This document shows, piece by piece, positions 30,125-43,313 of a DNA stretch of 64,000 bases (its first letter is position 1; every line of letters starts with the position of its first letter). The position numbers and the translations under genes are program-made. Source of the DNA: Trichinella spiralis (taxonomy: Eukaryota > Nematoda > Enoplea > Trichinellida > Trichinellidae). The notes under the pieces were generated by a model. The model saw only the letters and a program-made list of their open reading frames with translations. It searched no databases and had not been told where the DNA came from. The DNA lies in the NCBI GenBank assembly GCA_000181795.3, contig CM012955.1, forward strand, positions 5,625,511-5,689,510, written 5' to 3'.

Positions 30125-32270
30125 TTAAAATTTGAATTTTTCCATCGCTTTATCTGCAATAAATTCTGCAATTGCTAAACTGGACGTTGCAGCCGGTGAA
30201 GGAGCATTGCGAGTGTGGAGTATTCGTTGCCCGAGAGTTCCAGTGCCGGAATCGAAAACAAAATCGTCAACCAAATTTCCTTTCACATCCAACGCTTGGG
30301 CCCTCACACCAGTCATTCCACTTGAAAATTTATTAAAAAAATATCATATTAATAAAGTGAAATAACAAAAATTGATATTGGAAAAAATAAATTACCGTTC
30401 CACATCTGCCAACTTGATTTCTGGTATGTAGCGCTGCAGTTGTTTCACTTGAGAACCAATAAAGATGCCACGGTAATATTCGGTGAAACCAAATTTGAAA
30501 TTTTTCATCGCCAACTGGAGAAAACCCCTTTAAAGAAAATATTTATCCCACACCAGACGATGGGGGAAAAGTTTGAAAAAAAAGCAAACAAACGAACTTG
30601 TACAACACGGAATCCAATAGTTCACCGACATTCATTTGGAAGTAGCCATATCCTTCACGTTTGAATGCAAGAACGGCATTCGGACCCAAAATTATATCTC
30701 CGTTCATTTTTGGAGTGAAGTGAACTCCCAAAAATGGCAGACCTGGATGCGGTACCTAATTTTCATAAAATAAAAAGCAATATTTATGGTGAAATGGAAA
30801 AATAATTGCTTACCGGATAAATATTTCCACGAACCAAGTTACGTTTCTCTGGTTTAAGAACTAAATATTCCCCTCTTATGGGCACGATTTTCGGCAACGG
30901 TGAGCATCCAGACATGACAGCAACACGATCCGAATACAAACCGGCGCATGTTATTGCATATTTGCATTGAATTAACTGAACAGGTATATATTTGGAAAAT
31001 TATTAACGTCAAGATGGGGCAAAAAATTCTCTTACAAAACAAAATGACATATACAAAAGAGATAAACAAACGAATTACTTTATCCTTTGAAGTTATTGTG
31101 AGAGGAAATTTGTCTTTGCCTGAGACATTCGCATCTTCATTCAATTTGAAGCTGTCCACTTCGAAATTTGTAATCACTCGACCACCTCGCGATACAACAT
31201 CTTCAGCATAATAATTGGTCACAAGGCCCCAATCAACGATCCCAGTATGAGGAGACCATATAGCTTTCAAACCCTGTAAATGGAATTTAAAAATTTCACA
31301 CTCACACTTGCCAGAAGGAAATTAAACAAGTTCACCTTGCAATGTGGTTCGTAATTTTTAATTTCAGAACCTTCGATTATTTTCAAATCCTTCACTGAAT
31401 TCTGCTGCGCACGTTCGTACAGCTCTTTCAAACCAGCAAGTTCACTTTGCTCCACCGCGACGATCAGCTAAAAACATACAATTAATTGACTATTATTATC
31501 ATTATTATTATTATATGAAACTTATTCATCTTTTCCACAATTACTTTTCCACATTTTTTATACGGGATATTTTTCTTGTTCAAAAATTCATAAGAAAGAT
31601 CCAAACCACGAACACACAATTTTGCCTTCAATGAACCTGGTGCATAATAAATGCCCGCATGAATAACTCCACTATTTCGGGAACTTTGATGAAAAGCTGA
31701 AATGTTCATTCAATTTATAATAGCTGCGCAATTCAAACTTACCGCTTGATAAAATAAAAACTTACCAAATGATTTTAAACACATGCAAAATTTTCTAATC
31801 AGAACAAATAATGCACAATTCTTTATGAATTGAATTTTGAAATTTTACACAAACAATTTTGAATCTTAGAATTCTAGCCTGCTTCACAAATTGGGTAAAT
31901 TAAAAAATGCATATTCACGCATTTGCCCATATGGAAAAATTGAAAAATGTCAACTAAAAGCTGACTAATTTTACTTTTAAAATCTCAAATCAAATAGCAA
32001 AAAAAATTAAATTCTTGCCTAACTTGGATTCTTTTTCTACAATGGCAATTTTTAATTCAGGCATTCGATTGCTGATTTCCCTCGCCGTAGCGCAGCCCAC
32101 AATACCACCGCCCACAACCACCAGATCAAATTTATTTTCCATTGGACCTTTTTGCTGAACAAAATGTTTCCTACATTGTCAAAGCTATAATTGCAAAATC
32201 GTGGGAATGTGAAAAAGCTGAAACTTACCGTGGAATTACAACGGACGAACAACTTTTCAGAAACGTGCAT
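30125..32270 (-). CDS. L2HGDH: L-2-hydroxyglutarate dehydrogenase, 9 exons
   Basis: This is a mitochondrial FAD enzyme that oxidises L-2-hydroxyglutarate to 2-oxoglutarate, a metabolite-repair reaction. Exons are 32270-32229, 32154-32019, 31696-31545, 31467-31336, 31273-31079, 30975-30814, 30755-30598, 30527-30396 and 30320-30125. Together they give 434 residues in one frame, close to the 463 of the human enzyme. The FAD-binding GGGIVG lies near residue 28 in [16 protein letters not shown]. Other conserved blocks are [66 protein letters not shown] and [11 protein letters not shown]. The N-terminal 20 residues form only a weak mitochondrial presequence. Intron 2 has a GC donor (TTAG|GCAAGA at 32018-32017); no in-frame GT alternative exists. 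The gene looks intact. Confidence 0.95.
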
Positions 32271-33527
32271 TTATTCACCAATGTCAAACTTTTTTGAAGA
32301 ATCATTTCGTTTATGCAAAAGAAAAAAATCACCGCTGCAATAAACTGAAACAGTTTTTTTATTCAAATTTCTGTTTAGAAATCAGCATAAACTTGTCAGA
32401 TAATCTATAAGAATAAATGTTTTAAGTCAAAATTTAATTCTCTGTAGCTCAATCAATTATACAAAAATGTGAATTTCACTTTTTACAAAAGTTGCTTTAT
32501 CAAATGATGAAATAAAACTGTACGTTTTTGTTCAACGTATGGTGAAAAAATTCACTTGAAGATGCGCCTGGATTAACAGAAAAAAAGCATTTCACACTAA
32601 ATTAAAGCTTCAGTGCTAAACGCAAAAACCACCAACGTTGACGCAGTGAAATGTTAACATATACGAGCAACTGTTGCTCGCTAAGTGCAAATGACAGGCC
32701 ATTTTGCATACTACTTTCTCGCAGCGCAAAAAAGCAATTATGAAATGTAATTTCTTCCATAATATTAAACAGCAAATTTATTGGAATGTATAATATAACC
32801 ATAGTGACAATGCGTTCAACAATTTATTAGACGTTTTTCAAAATTACTGCTGATTTAAACATCTTACAGATATCAAATTAAAATAAACTAATTGACAGCG
32901 CAATCATAAAAGATTCCTTTACAAAAACACCGCTAAATCATAAAAATGTTCTCACCAGTTCGCTGCTTACCGGTGATCTTTATTAAAGTTAAACAAAAAT
33001 TTGCACACCAAAGATTCCAATTTCAATTTAGATCTTACCTATCTTACAACAGATTCCAATAAACGTTGAAAGGTGCTGAATTGTAAACAATTCAGTTCCT
33101 GAGAATTTTGAAAAATGAAAACCTTCTTAGTGTTTCACAAAAAGTTCAGCAATCTTAATTCAAAAATCAAACGTAATATAAATAAATAAAAAATAATGCA
33201 ACATTCATAAACAAAATTTATTTACTTTGAAACATAAACGTATCTCAATTTTTAACTACCGTAAGAATTAAAAATAATAAAGTTTAAAGTAGAAATCACT
33301 TCTTGTCCTTGTTTTCGCATTTCCATATAAATAAAAGTTGTTACCGCTGATACAGAACATCATATGCAGAACAAAAAGTCGCCTATATGAATAAAACGTC
33401 AGTGCATCTGATTAAATTTATGCTTCAGATAGCAGCATATAGATCACACTTTTAAAAACATTTCCCATAATTAATCATTGCTAACTGAATGGCATACAAG
33501 TGAACCTACAGATGAAAAATTGTGGAG

Positions 33528-33809
33528 ATGACTACTTCGACTGATAAAAAAGACGCGGATGAAAACAGTACAACTGATGAAACTGAAAAATCAACTTACC
33601 AGAATCTTACGGATCAGATCTGTCTTAGATTCACAAATGATTATTTGTGGATCATGATTGACCCTCAGTACTTTTTAATAAAGGTTAAAAAATAGATCCG
33701 CATTTCTTTGCATGTGGAGAAACCATTGACTGCCGTCACTTTAGCTGAGACAAGACAAGATTTACGTCAAAATAAACGTAAATCACCATATTTCTGTAAC
33801 CAGTTTTTC
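33528..33809 (+). pseudogene. Protein-like open frame interrupted by one in-frame TAG
   Basis: Starting at an ATG (33528), 55 codons of plausible coding composition run to a TAG at 33693-33695. The amino-terminal half is acidic and rich in Thr, Glu and Asp; the second half contains LWIMIDPQYFLIK. The same frame then stays open through VEKPLTAVTLAETRQDLRQN to a TGA at 33807-33809. The two halves together look like one reading frame broken by a nonsense change, or two parts separated by an unrecognised splice. I do not recognise the family. Confidence 0.3.
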
Positions 33810-35705
33810 TGAATATTTTGCCGCGTAATTTCGTAAAAATTATTTTTATTAAAAACCTTTCAAAACAGAAATATAGAGCAAAGACAGAGCTATCCTTTAA
33901 ACAAATTTAATTTGATTTCAGATTATTTTTACGTATTTCACTTTTTCTGGCTTCGGCACAATTTGACCACACGATTCTAAAAACGTACATTTCCACTTTG
34001 AGATGCTTCAGAAGGCCCATAAAAACTCATAGAACTGCCAAATCTTTTTAAACGCATAAAATTGTTTCAAAAGAGATGCCACAAAACCTTATATTAAAGC
34101 AATGAGAAATGACGGATAATATGCATTCAAAGCACGATCAGGTCAGATTGACCAGAACAATTCAACAGAAGGTTAATCTAATATGTTTCGCCCGTTCAAA
34201 CTGGTTAGCTGATAACGACTGCCTTATTGTTAAATGCCGTTCAAATGAACGTATCACTTGATTTTTGCTGAATACATAACATTTGTTTATATAGCAGATA
34301 TAGAAATTCAGCCCGCACTTAAGGACATGCAGAAATTCAGACAAAATGCATAAATACTGTTCTAACGAGAAACACCAAATCAGCAGAATTATAAAGGCTG
34401 CCATTAATAAGGAATGTTCCACTTTCCTTTATCATTTAAATCATAGAAAATTTTGCATCACTCTTACCCGAGACCTTCAATTTGATTCGAGTTGATAAGA
34501 GTTGGCACGATGCCAACAAAGTTGTTCTCGTAAACCAAGTGGCAGTATAAATCATGCAAGCAACAACTTAAGTGAACAAGTTGTAAAACAAAAATCATTT
34601 GGAATGGCGACATGGTAAAAACTCAAATACAAAATCAAAATTGATATCAACTGAAAATTTGATTCTTCAGCTTTGGATAATATTTTTTTATTTAGCTATT
34701 CAGTGCGCTATATTAAGATTTTATTTTTATGTAATTTATTTAAAACATAGCTAATTTGAAATTTGTAATTTTTTCAATTTATTTATTCAACGATGTTCAC
34801 TGTTCATGAAATTAAACCTTGAAGATTTTTAAAATATACTGTACATAGTGTTTTGTTGTTGGTTGTACTGATGCATTTTCAGTCATGATTAGTTGACAGC
34901 CCAGCGATAAACTGTAGGCTGCAATTTTATGAGACAAAGCTGGCTATGAAAACTAGATATCCCTGCGTTTCATATGGTCCATTATATATCAAATTATGAT
35001 ATGGCTATGTATCGAATGGGGATAATTTATCTTAAAGAATTCATCACTTCGCCAGTTTGAAACCGCTTGTAAATTGGGCCTGAAAGATGAGGCGGAAAAG
35101 ATTATTATAGTCAACAGCGCCATTAACTAAGCCGAAAGAATTCCAGAAAATCATACTGAAGTCCACTTTTCATCAAAATATGGTTCGTGCGCATCGCATG
35201 AAAGAAGAATTAAGAAGCAGCGTCAATAGCACAATTCAAAACGGACAAATGTACTATCGATTGAACGTTTAGACGAATTTCAAAATGATGGATAAAATGT
35301 AATGATGAGAAAAATGGAATCTACGTGCAAACTGAACAACACCATGCGACTGCATTTGACGTGTCTACTTTAACCAGCAAGCGCAAATAATACATATTCA
35401 GTTGCGCAGCTGCATGAAGAAAGCAGCAGGCAGAGAAACAATATTACGTTGACAGGAACACAAGAAGAAGAAGAAGAATAAAGCAAACTTTGTGCCCACT
35501 TAACATATGGTAGCCGAAGTATCATGAGGTAGCTGATTCAGTTTTACTTACTTGAAGTTTCACAGTAACCATTTTTCCCTACCATTGCTGCATAATTAAA
35601 TTTGATAAAACGCTGTTTATTAGTTTATAATAATATGAGAGAAGGGTTTAATATTATATGATGGATTTATTACAGTCTGTTTATTTCATTTTTTGTATTT
35701 TCCAG

Positions 35706-35952
35706 CACTGGAGTAGAAATACAAGGTACGGCAGTGGCCTTGTCATCACCTGATAAAAGTCCTCTGTACATAGTCTTACAATGCTTGAAAAACAAGTGCT
35801 TTGTGATAAAGTGGAATCTTCGAAAAGCAACTGCTTTGAAAGAAAGTCGATGGCTTTCAGTACAAAAATTACGTCGCTTTATCTACTCTGAAATGATTGA
35901 AGATGAATTAATGTTCCAAGTACTGGTATTTATGCAAGTAAAAGTTCTGTGA
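35706..35952 (+). other. Exon-like open frame, unknown protein
   Basis: A good TTTTCCAG acceptor is followed at 35706 by an open frame reading TGVEIQGTAVALSSPDKS and continuing through CFVIKWNLRKATALKESRW to a stop at 35950-35952. Composition is protein-like and the strand is plus. No upstream exon joins it convincingly, and no family was recognised. It may be a last exon, part of a decayed gene related to the fragment at 33.5 kb, or chance. Confidence 0.25.
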
Positions 35953-36728
35953 CGAAGCCGTGATTTATCTCACGCACCAAATATCCCAATGGGAAATGAA
36001 GCTGCAGTTGGACGAGTTTAAGCATTTTTCAATGGGTCAATTATAAACAGCTCTATTTTTGTAATAATTACGGTATTTTGTTTTTAGCTTGTTGCAGATG
36101 ACTTAGAGCCGCAGTTATAGCCTAACCCTTAACTTTTGATTGCCGTACGGCTGATTACGTGGTCTGGCAACAACTTTATTCAAATTAGCATTTATTCCAT
36201 GTTTATTGTTTCTGTTTTGATGTTATATTATTCTTCTGCAACATTTGAATGTAGAACTAACTATGAAAAATAAATAACATATATATATATGCTAGTTTTT
36301 TTTGTGAATCTGTAAGAAGATGTAAAGATAAACAGGATCGATGGAAGCGCATGTTCTAACAATAGCATGAATACAAAATGTTTTCCAACATTAATTTTTA
36401 ACAACTTTTGCAGGCAAAATATTTTTCAACTCACGATCGCTCTCTCGTTGTTTTATCATTGCTACTTTCCCACGGACGCTTCTTACATTCCGTCTAATTA
36501 ATCGATATTCATTTAGTAGTTATACCAAGAACGAGATAATCATACCAAGACAGCTTTTTGTTGAAGAAACAACACCCGGGGAAAACCATTTGTCTTTTAT
36601 TCCACAATGAATTACAACTGATATTTCATTCATGAATAATTATTTCCATAAAAAGGCATGCCCAGAATAAACAGTTCTGCATACTTAGCATCCTGTTGGG
36701 GCGTGCACAAGAAATAAGTATTCAACCG

Positions 36729-38022
36729 TCAGTGAACTTTCTTCATTTTTTGAAACCGTTCATTCATTGACATTTGAGCCCTTTTAAACTTGTCTTTTAA
36801 ATGCGCAGATTCATAAGCTTGTTGGCCTTTCAATTCACCTTGATTGTATGCTCCATTTTTTAATGCAGTTGGTTTTCCAAGACGTACTTTGATTATCTTT
36901 GGAACTGGATTATTTTTTCTGATATTATCATTAACGATGGTCAATCTGGCATTTCCCAAGTCGATAGTAGTGGTTGTTTCTTCATCTTTATCTTTTCTTT
37001 CATTTGCGCTAAACGTATATAAAGCAAAATGAGAATTGAATACAAATAGTCTTCAAAATATCATTTGAAAATGCCAAAATATAAAATTTTGAAATATTGA
37101 AATTTTCTGGAACTATTTTCTGGATAAAATAAAGACTATACCGTGAAGTGACTGCTTTGACAATTCTTTTATCTGAAATTGACGTTACTTCGTTATCTTG
37201 CTTGATATTATGGCTACTGTTTGTTAGCAAAATCACTAATGGATTTATCATTTGCTTTTCAAATATGCAATTTAAATTAACAGATAACTCCATGAATGTG
37301 ACTTTACAGTAAAATTGGAAATGTGTTACTTACTGTTTAATGTTTTCTGATTTAGTCAGAGAAAATTTTTTCGAATAAATTGTATAACGACCGACCAAAT
37401 TCGGTGGTTTCTTTCTTTTCCATTGGTGACGGTTTTTTTCTTTTTCACAAATTGCATTAACCTCAATGAAAAAATGCATTTATCAAGGTAGAAGTAAATA
37501 TTGCTTCAGATATTCTGCCCAATTACCATGCTTGGTGTAATGATCAACCGCCTTGCGTGCGCATTCAAATGTCCTCTAAATGATATTTCCCACAAAAATG
37601 CTCTTTTACAAATCGGACAGACGAATGGTCTTTGTCTTCTGTGCATTCGCATGTGATTGTATTTTGCGACATGATCACGGAACGTTTTCTGGCATATTTT
37701 ACACAAAAGTGCTTGATCCCTGCGTTGAATATTCACATGCGTCTAGAATAATTTCTCGTCACAGGATCAATTTATATTGAAATATGCAATATTTTTCTTA
37801 TTTTATATTTATAATTCATGCAGTAAAAATTATTTTAATTCTACTAGTTGATAAAATAGAATTACACAAATTATTTACAACAGAAAATGTGGATACAGTA
37901 GAAATGAATAAATATTTACAGCGACATTTTTCATAAAACAAAATAAGAATTACAACTTCAAAATGTAAAAAATTATTAAATTTCATTCTGTATTATTTAC
38001 AAACGTAATTTACTGGATTCAT
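36729..38022 (-). CDS. C2H2 zinc-finger protein, at least 4 well-supported exons
   Basis: This is a probable nuclear nucleic-acid-binding protein. Supported exons are 37742-37527, 37461-37334, 37216-37142 and 37008-36729; phases are consistent and the last ends in a stop. The first carries two adjacent fingers of the C-X2-C-X12-H-X3-H type, in CKICQKTF...NHMRMH and CPICKRAF...GHLNAH, joined by RRQRPFV. The remaining exons encode a lysine-rich region without fingers, ending in KRAQMSMNERFQKMKKVH. For the 5' end, an ATG at 38022 begins MNP and meets a donor CCA|GTAAAT in the correct phase, which would give about 235 residues. The frame is also open further upstream to an acceptor near 38112, so the start is uncertain. 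No orthologue was recognised from the fingers. Confidence 0.7.
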
Positions 38023-39365
38023 TGTGAAGAATGTTCGACGTCCAAAACAATTTTCGATGATGAAAAGAATTCGATACGAACGGAATGACGGACCGTTAAG
38101 CGCAACTCCGCTGCAATGGAAATACAATGAATGTTGTAGTAAATTATATAATTTTGATGTAACGTAAAAATTATCAGAAGCGCATTTTGAAAGTTACAGT
38201 ATATCAAATTCATTTTTGTACTTTCCCGCTAGTATTGTAAATTTTGATCATGTTGCTAAAAATGTATTCAATGTAATTAAGTATATTTGTTATTAAATTG
38301 TTGCAAAAAATTTAATTATTTGCTATTTCTATTTTTTAAGCTTTCATTTATTTGTTAATAATGGCTCTACAAAGAACTAATGAATTTGTACATGAAATTC
38401 AGGTTCAATTTTCCTTATGTATATAGTAAATTTTGAAATATGCGTAAATTGTATTGTATTTTGTAATATTTATCCTGTTTTAGTTCAGTCAGAAAGTCTG
38501 GAATCTTAAATATTCATGTTTTACGCACTGTCACATTTATTATTATTATTTGTCGTTTTCACAAGTCAACTACAATTTCATGATTCAATTCGTCAAACTG
38601 TGCTGGCAAAAGCGTCGTCTTTTGAATATTTTTTTCTGGATTATACGCCATTACATGCTTGAAACAAACAACACAATTCGAATACAATCTGCTCGAGTTG
38701 GCGGTACTCTGCATGTTTCGGGTGCGGTGTAAAGGTTGTCTTTTGTAATTGGGATTTGATGATACTGTGGTACTACAGATTTTATTAAAGGGTAATTATT
38801 CTAACTGCATATTCAATTCTGGCTAAAGAGTAGGTGTCCAAAAGAAAGTCGAAATGATTATTACTCACGTCAAAGTACCATTGTAGAGTAAATCGAAAAA
38901 AAGAAAGATCAATACATTTTTTATATTTTCATTCACTGACAAAACAAGCTAGCAAAAAAGCATCGGTATACTGACGGCATGTGGATGAGTAATATTTTTT
39001 TGAATATTTCTGCAAATACAGCATCGTTTGTTTCTTTGATAATTCCTTTTCACATTTCATATGACAAAATTACAAATTTCAAACCCACTACCAATGATCA
39101 ACAGTGCTGGACTGGTTCAGTAAAATTTCGCTGATAAATAAACAAAATTCTTAAAACAAATTTTCACTTTCACATGCAACTCTATCTGCTCTGCTCTGCT
39201 GTTCTTCTCACAAATAATAATAATAATAATGATAATATTGCAATTTGAAATATACAAATACATTTTACAAGCAAGCATTAAAATGAATACATTCAGATTT
39301 GACAATTAACACTACGGTTAATTCGCCCTTGACATGTTTTAAGTAATAGAATATTTAAGTAGCGT
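38023..39365. other. Intergenic interval
   Basis: AT-rich with no recognised exons apart from possible 5' sequence of the zinc-finger gene just above 38022. Downstream sequence of the neurochondrin-like gene also lies here. A short ATT run is present near 39214-39230. Confidence 0.45.
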
Positions 39366-41891
39366 TCAGTTTTCTTCACTCTCAGTGGTTCCAATATTGG
39401 AAATGGTGTCCTGCTTTTGTTGCATGAATTTCAAAATTTCCTCCTCACCCCAAGCTGTATTCAACATTTCTTTCAGCTTATTGTGCTGTTCAGCTAGCTT
39501 GCACAAATGATCCATTCCAGTGTTCAAAAGTTGGTTCAGATTTTCCATTGAATGGCAATCTAATTTCAACGGATTGTCGCCAGTGATGTACTCTTTGACC
39601 GCCACGAATATATCAACCAGAGATTGAGCCTGAGTTTCGGTCAATTTCACGCGAAAACCTTCCACCAAATGAATATAACCGTTCGCCACCAGTGCCAGTA
39701 CATCAATATCTTCTTGTCTCTTTTATTCAAAATAAAGCATATTAATAAAACAACACAGTGAACGTCGAAAACAACCTACCAGAATTTGTTCGCATTTCAA
39801 CAACTCATCCACACGTTGAATAGAAATTGGCAATTCATGAACATCCGCATCCATCTCCACTTTGGTCATGTCGACGTCCAAAAAGCTGGAAAACACAGTC
39901 GCCATCCATGAATGCACCAAGTCAACAGTATCTTGGTCGGTTTTCGATTTCACCACAAGAAATATCCATTCCAACGTCATGTTGAATGTCCGCATCAACA
40001 ATGCAGCACTGATACCGTATTCACCGTCTGACAAGTGGGCCACCGCCATGAAAACACAAAGAATTGCCTCGGCAAATTCATCTCGCTTTTCTGCCTTTTC
40101 CAAGTATTTCACCATAAGTGACAAAATTTCCACTGGTAAACCTGAATAAAAATTTTTTTTAATCGGCAGTAATTTTATTAAGAGCTTTTCAGAAAAGAAA
40201 AAATACAAATAATGACTGCAATATTCTTCCTACACGATTAATTAATTCATTCGTTCATTGAATCGACGCTAATTTTGAAAAATCAATATGCAATTCATAT
40301 TTTTTTGTAATTTCATACCTTTTTCAACAAGTTCTGGTGCAAATCTCAAAAAATTGCTCACAATAACAATCAACTTTGCCGGTACTTTCACTCGGTCATT
40401 TCCCTTCACTTCCGTGAGACAATGCAAAGTGAACAAGACCAAATCTCGAATATAATCTGTAATACGAATAAAACTGTCCGCATTTTCCAAAGACCACTGC
40501 TCGTGCAGAGGAAGCCACATCATCACTTCGAACACAAACTGGCAACAAGCTTGCATGCAGCATTGGAAATTTTCCGGAATGTTCACCAACGCAACTTCAT
40601 ACAAATACTGTATTTCGATGGTACACATAGCCAGAACAGCTTCGAACAATTTTACATTGCTGACAATCCATTGAATTCCAATCACATTAGTCAAACAACC
40701 AGCGGCTGTCACCGCTTCCAGACGTATACTTTCAGGTAAATTATTGCATAGCATCTTTCTAATCATCACCTTCACATCACTGATCCACGTAGCAGAAGTG
40801 CTATGACCGCTGTGGTTGCTACGATCAAAGTTCCCGTATTGCAGAAAGAAGCTGTTGAAACGAGACAAATTCTCAATCATGATTTTCGGATCGGCTTTCA
40901 TTTTGCCCACGATTAACTTCATAATCTTATTTGCCTTTGCACTGGACCAGTAACTTCCATCAAGCACTTTTTTCTCACATATATTCAAAGCGCAATTTAT
41001 AATGTTATTTGGCATTTTGTCGTAGACATTTTCAAATAAACAATACATTCGATCGAGCGAGCTGTTCGGAGCAGAGTTACTTTCGTACAACACTGCTAAG
41101 CAGAACAAACCATCCGACAAAACTTCGGCGTTTTCCGGCTTATAGTCGCCAGCAATTCTAAAAATAAATCATAAATACCATGCTCGACTAAAATATTCTT
41201 ATATCTCCAATGTATAAAAAATTAGTCAGCGCTTAATTCAAACTGTAAAAAAAAACTGCTAACATTGCAACAACTTGAATAAATTGCTTTGTGATGATTC
41301 ACGCAACAGGGCAATACGATGATTCATTTTCTGTTCACTGCATTTATTTATTATTCATCAACCATAAACAAACTTTGCAATTAAAATAAATAAATTAACG
41401 TGATAAATGAATGCCAATTTATTACTTTTCGTTATTACTCTAAAAATTCTATTATTCTTCTAAATTCAAAGCTGCATTTCAAATTCAAAATAGCTGCAAA
41501 AATTGAAAAACGAAAATGACATTTTCACTTGTACCAAACGAAAGAAAAAAAAGAAACCAAAATATCCTTACTTTTCTACGCATTTTATCAAGTCTTTAAA
41601 ACAACTGACAAATTTCTTTGAATTTGGCAGATTTTCTATAGATAGAAGTCGAGACAATATTGTCAATGCAGCAACGATGCCTTCTTCGGTATCTTCTCGT
41701 AAAAATCGTTGCATAAATTCAACAGAAATCTTGTCGTAAATTTCACAAATAAAATCATCTGCGTTATCATCCGACATGAGCAACGGAATAGCGTTCAATG
41801 CTGCTACAAGAGAAGTGTCATCATTGGCGACAGATAGCATTCGGCGACATTCTTCTACTTTCTCGCGCAGTGGAATATTTTTCTTGCTCAT
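39366..41891 (-). CDS. NCDN: Neurochondrin-like helical-repeat protein, 4 exons
   Basis: Exons are 41891-41572, 41157-40319, 40141-39780 and 39719-39366; all junctions are GT-AG and the frame is continuous for 624 residues. The protein is all-helical, leucine-rich and without signal peptide or membrane spans. The N-terminus, with VEECRRMLSVANDDTSLVAA and EFMQRFLRE, resembles the start of neurochondrin (ND-x-x-x-x-x-AAL followed by a FxxRLL segment), as do its length and overall helical-repeat character. Neurochondrin is a cytoplasmic ARM-like protein linked to neurite outgrowth and receptor signalling. Similarity is moderate, so another ARM/HEAT-type protein remains possible. The C-terminal exon ends in an acidic tail, TTESEEN. 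The gene model itself is much better supported than the family name. Confidence 0.6.
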
Positions 41892-43313
41892 AATTGAAAT
41901 CCTAAGATGAAGTTAAAATATCAAAAATTTAACATGCACATTATCAAATTTCTTTTCCACTTTCACGACTGCACAAATAAACTTATTTTACACATATCTA
42001 CAAACCATACACACTTAAACGTATATTAATTAACGCAAAAAAATCAATTAAATATAATTTATAACTTTTGTTTGTGCTTAAAATGACAGTAAAACCAACG
42101 ACTGTCAGCATATATTAACTCACAAAAAGAGAAAAGCAACAAAACCTACAGACAGCAAAGTGATTATCAAGTAAAATAGAAATGTACTAACAAATTTTGT
42201 TTTGCAGAAAACTTAGTCGTATTAAGATATTTCTAAAACTAAATGTTATGTTAAATTAAAAAAATACAATTATAATGCGAAAATCATGTGATATAATAAT
42301 ACTTGTTACAGTATGAAAATGGCAAACAGTACGAGAGTCTGGAAAAAAATATTGAAAATATTATATGTAAAAAATTATATTTATTATAAAATGAGTAAAA
42401 ATTGTATATTTCAAATATTGTAGCTTATCAAACAGCTTTAATGGGATACCATAACTTTACATGAAATTTTCGAGACGGAAACTTTGACCGATTTTGCGCT
42501 ACTTTTTCCAAATGTGCTATACTATAAATTAATGGCATAATTAAAATATATTTAAAAAATTTAATTCCAGCTTAAAAGTTAAAAAATGCTTTGCAGAAAT
42601 AATGTTTCTATGCATACATTGTAACCGATTTTGCAAAATGATTGCATCATCATTGTTTATCACTTGCATCAGCAGCTTCCGCCTTTTATATTTTATTCCA
42701 GTGTTGCTCCTGTATTACAATTATGAAATTATTTTTTAGACATAAAATGCAATAGAAAATTAGACTATTGTATAGTTTGTTATTTGAGTTTTTTGCCTTG
42801 AACAGCCCTGATGAATTGTCTAGAAAGTTCATAGCAAAAAACAGTATTGTGATATTTGATGCTAAAGCCTTCGTGAATATAAGAATTTCTTGGTCACATC
42901 GTCGATTGAAGTGCATTAAATGTACGCAGATTGTGATTTCATTACATTTTTAAAAATGTCATTGCTGATAAAATTAAGATTTGTCAACTTCTGATTTGAT
43001 TGATGCGTAACCAACTGATGATTATTTGGTTATTATTTTGTAATATATCCATAATATGTTTTTTAATGATAAAGTAGTTTTTGATATGTAAATTTCAAAC
43101 AATTTAATTGTACAAATTTAACTGTAATACAATATCAACAAGTATGTAAAAATTTCGATCGACGTATTCTGTAATAAGAACCAGTGTTTTGAAGAATATA
43201 ATTTATTAAATGATAGCCATCACCATGATCATGATCATAATCAATTATTGGAATGGTTCATTACCAAGAAAAATTAAAAATTACTTAATATTATATAAAA
43301 TGAGTTTAAAAAA
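41892..43313. other. Upstream region of neurochondrin-like gene and left flank of duplication
   Basis: 41.9-42.78 kb has no recognised exon and should hold the promoter of the minus-strand gene. From about 42.78 kb the sequence is the noncoding part of the first duplication unit, downstream of the STAR/KH gene. Confidence 0.45.

Larger units (their letters stand above)
32271..36728. other. Gene-poor interval with coding-like fragments
   Basis: Mostly AT-rich without family-recognisable genes. Two fragments, around 33.5-33.8 kb and 35.7-35.95 kb on the plus strand, look protein-like and are listed separately. A third weak stretch near 35.03-35.36 kb has short open segments broken by stops. 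A promoter for L2HGDH should lie just above 32270. Confidence 0.45.
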
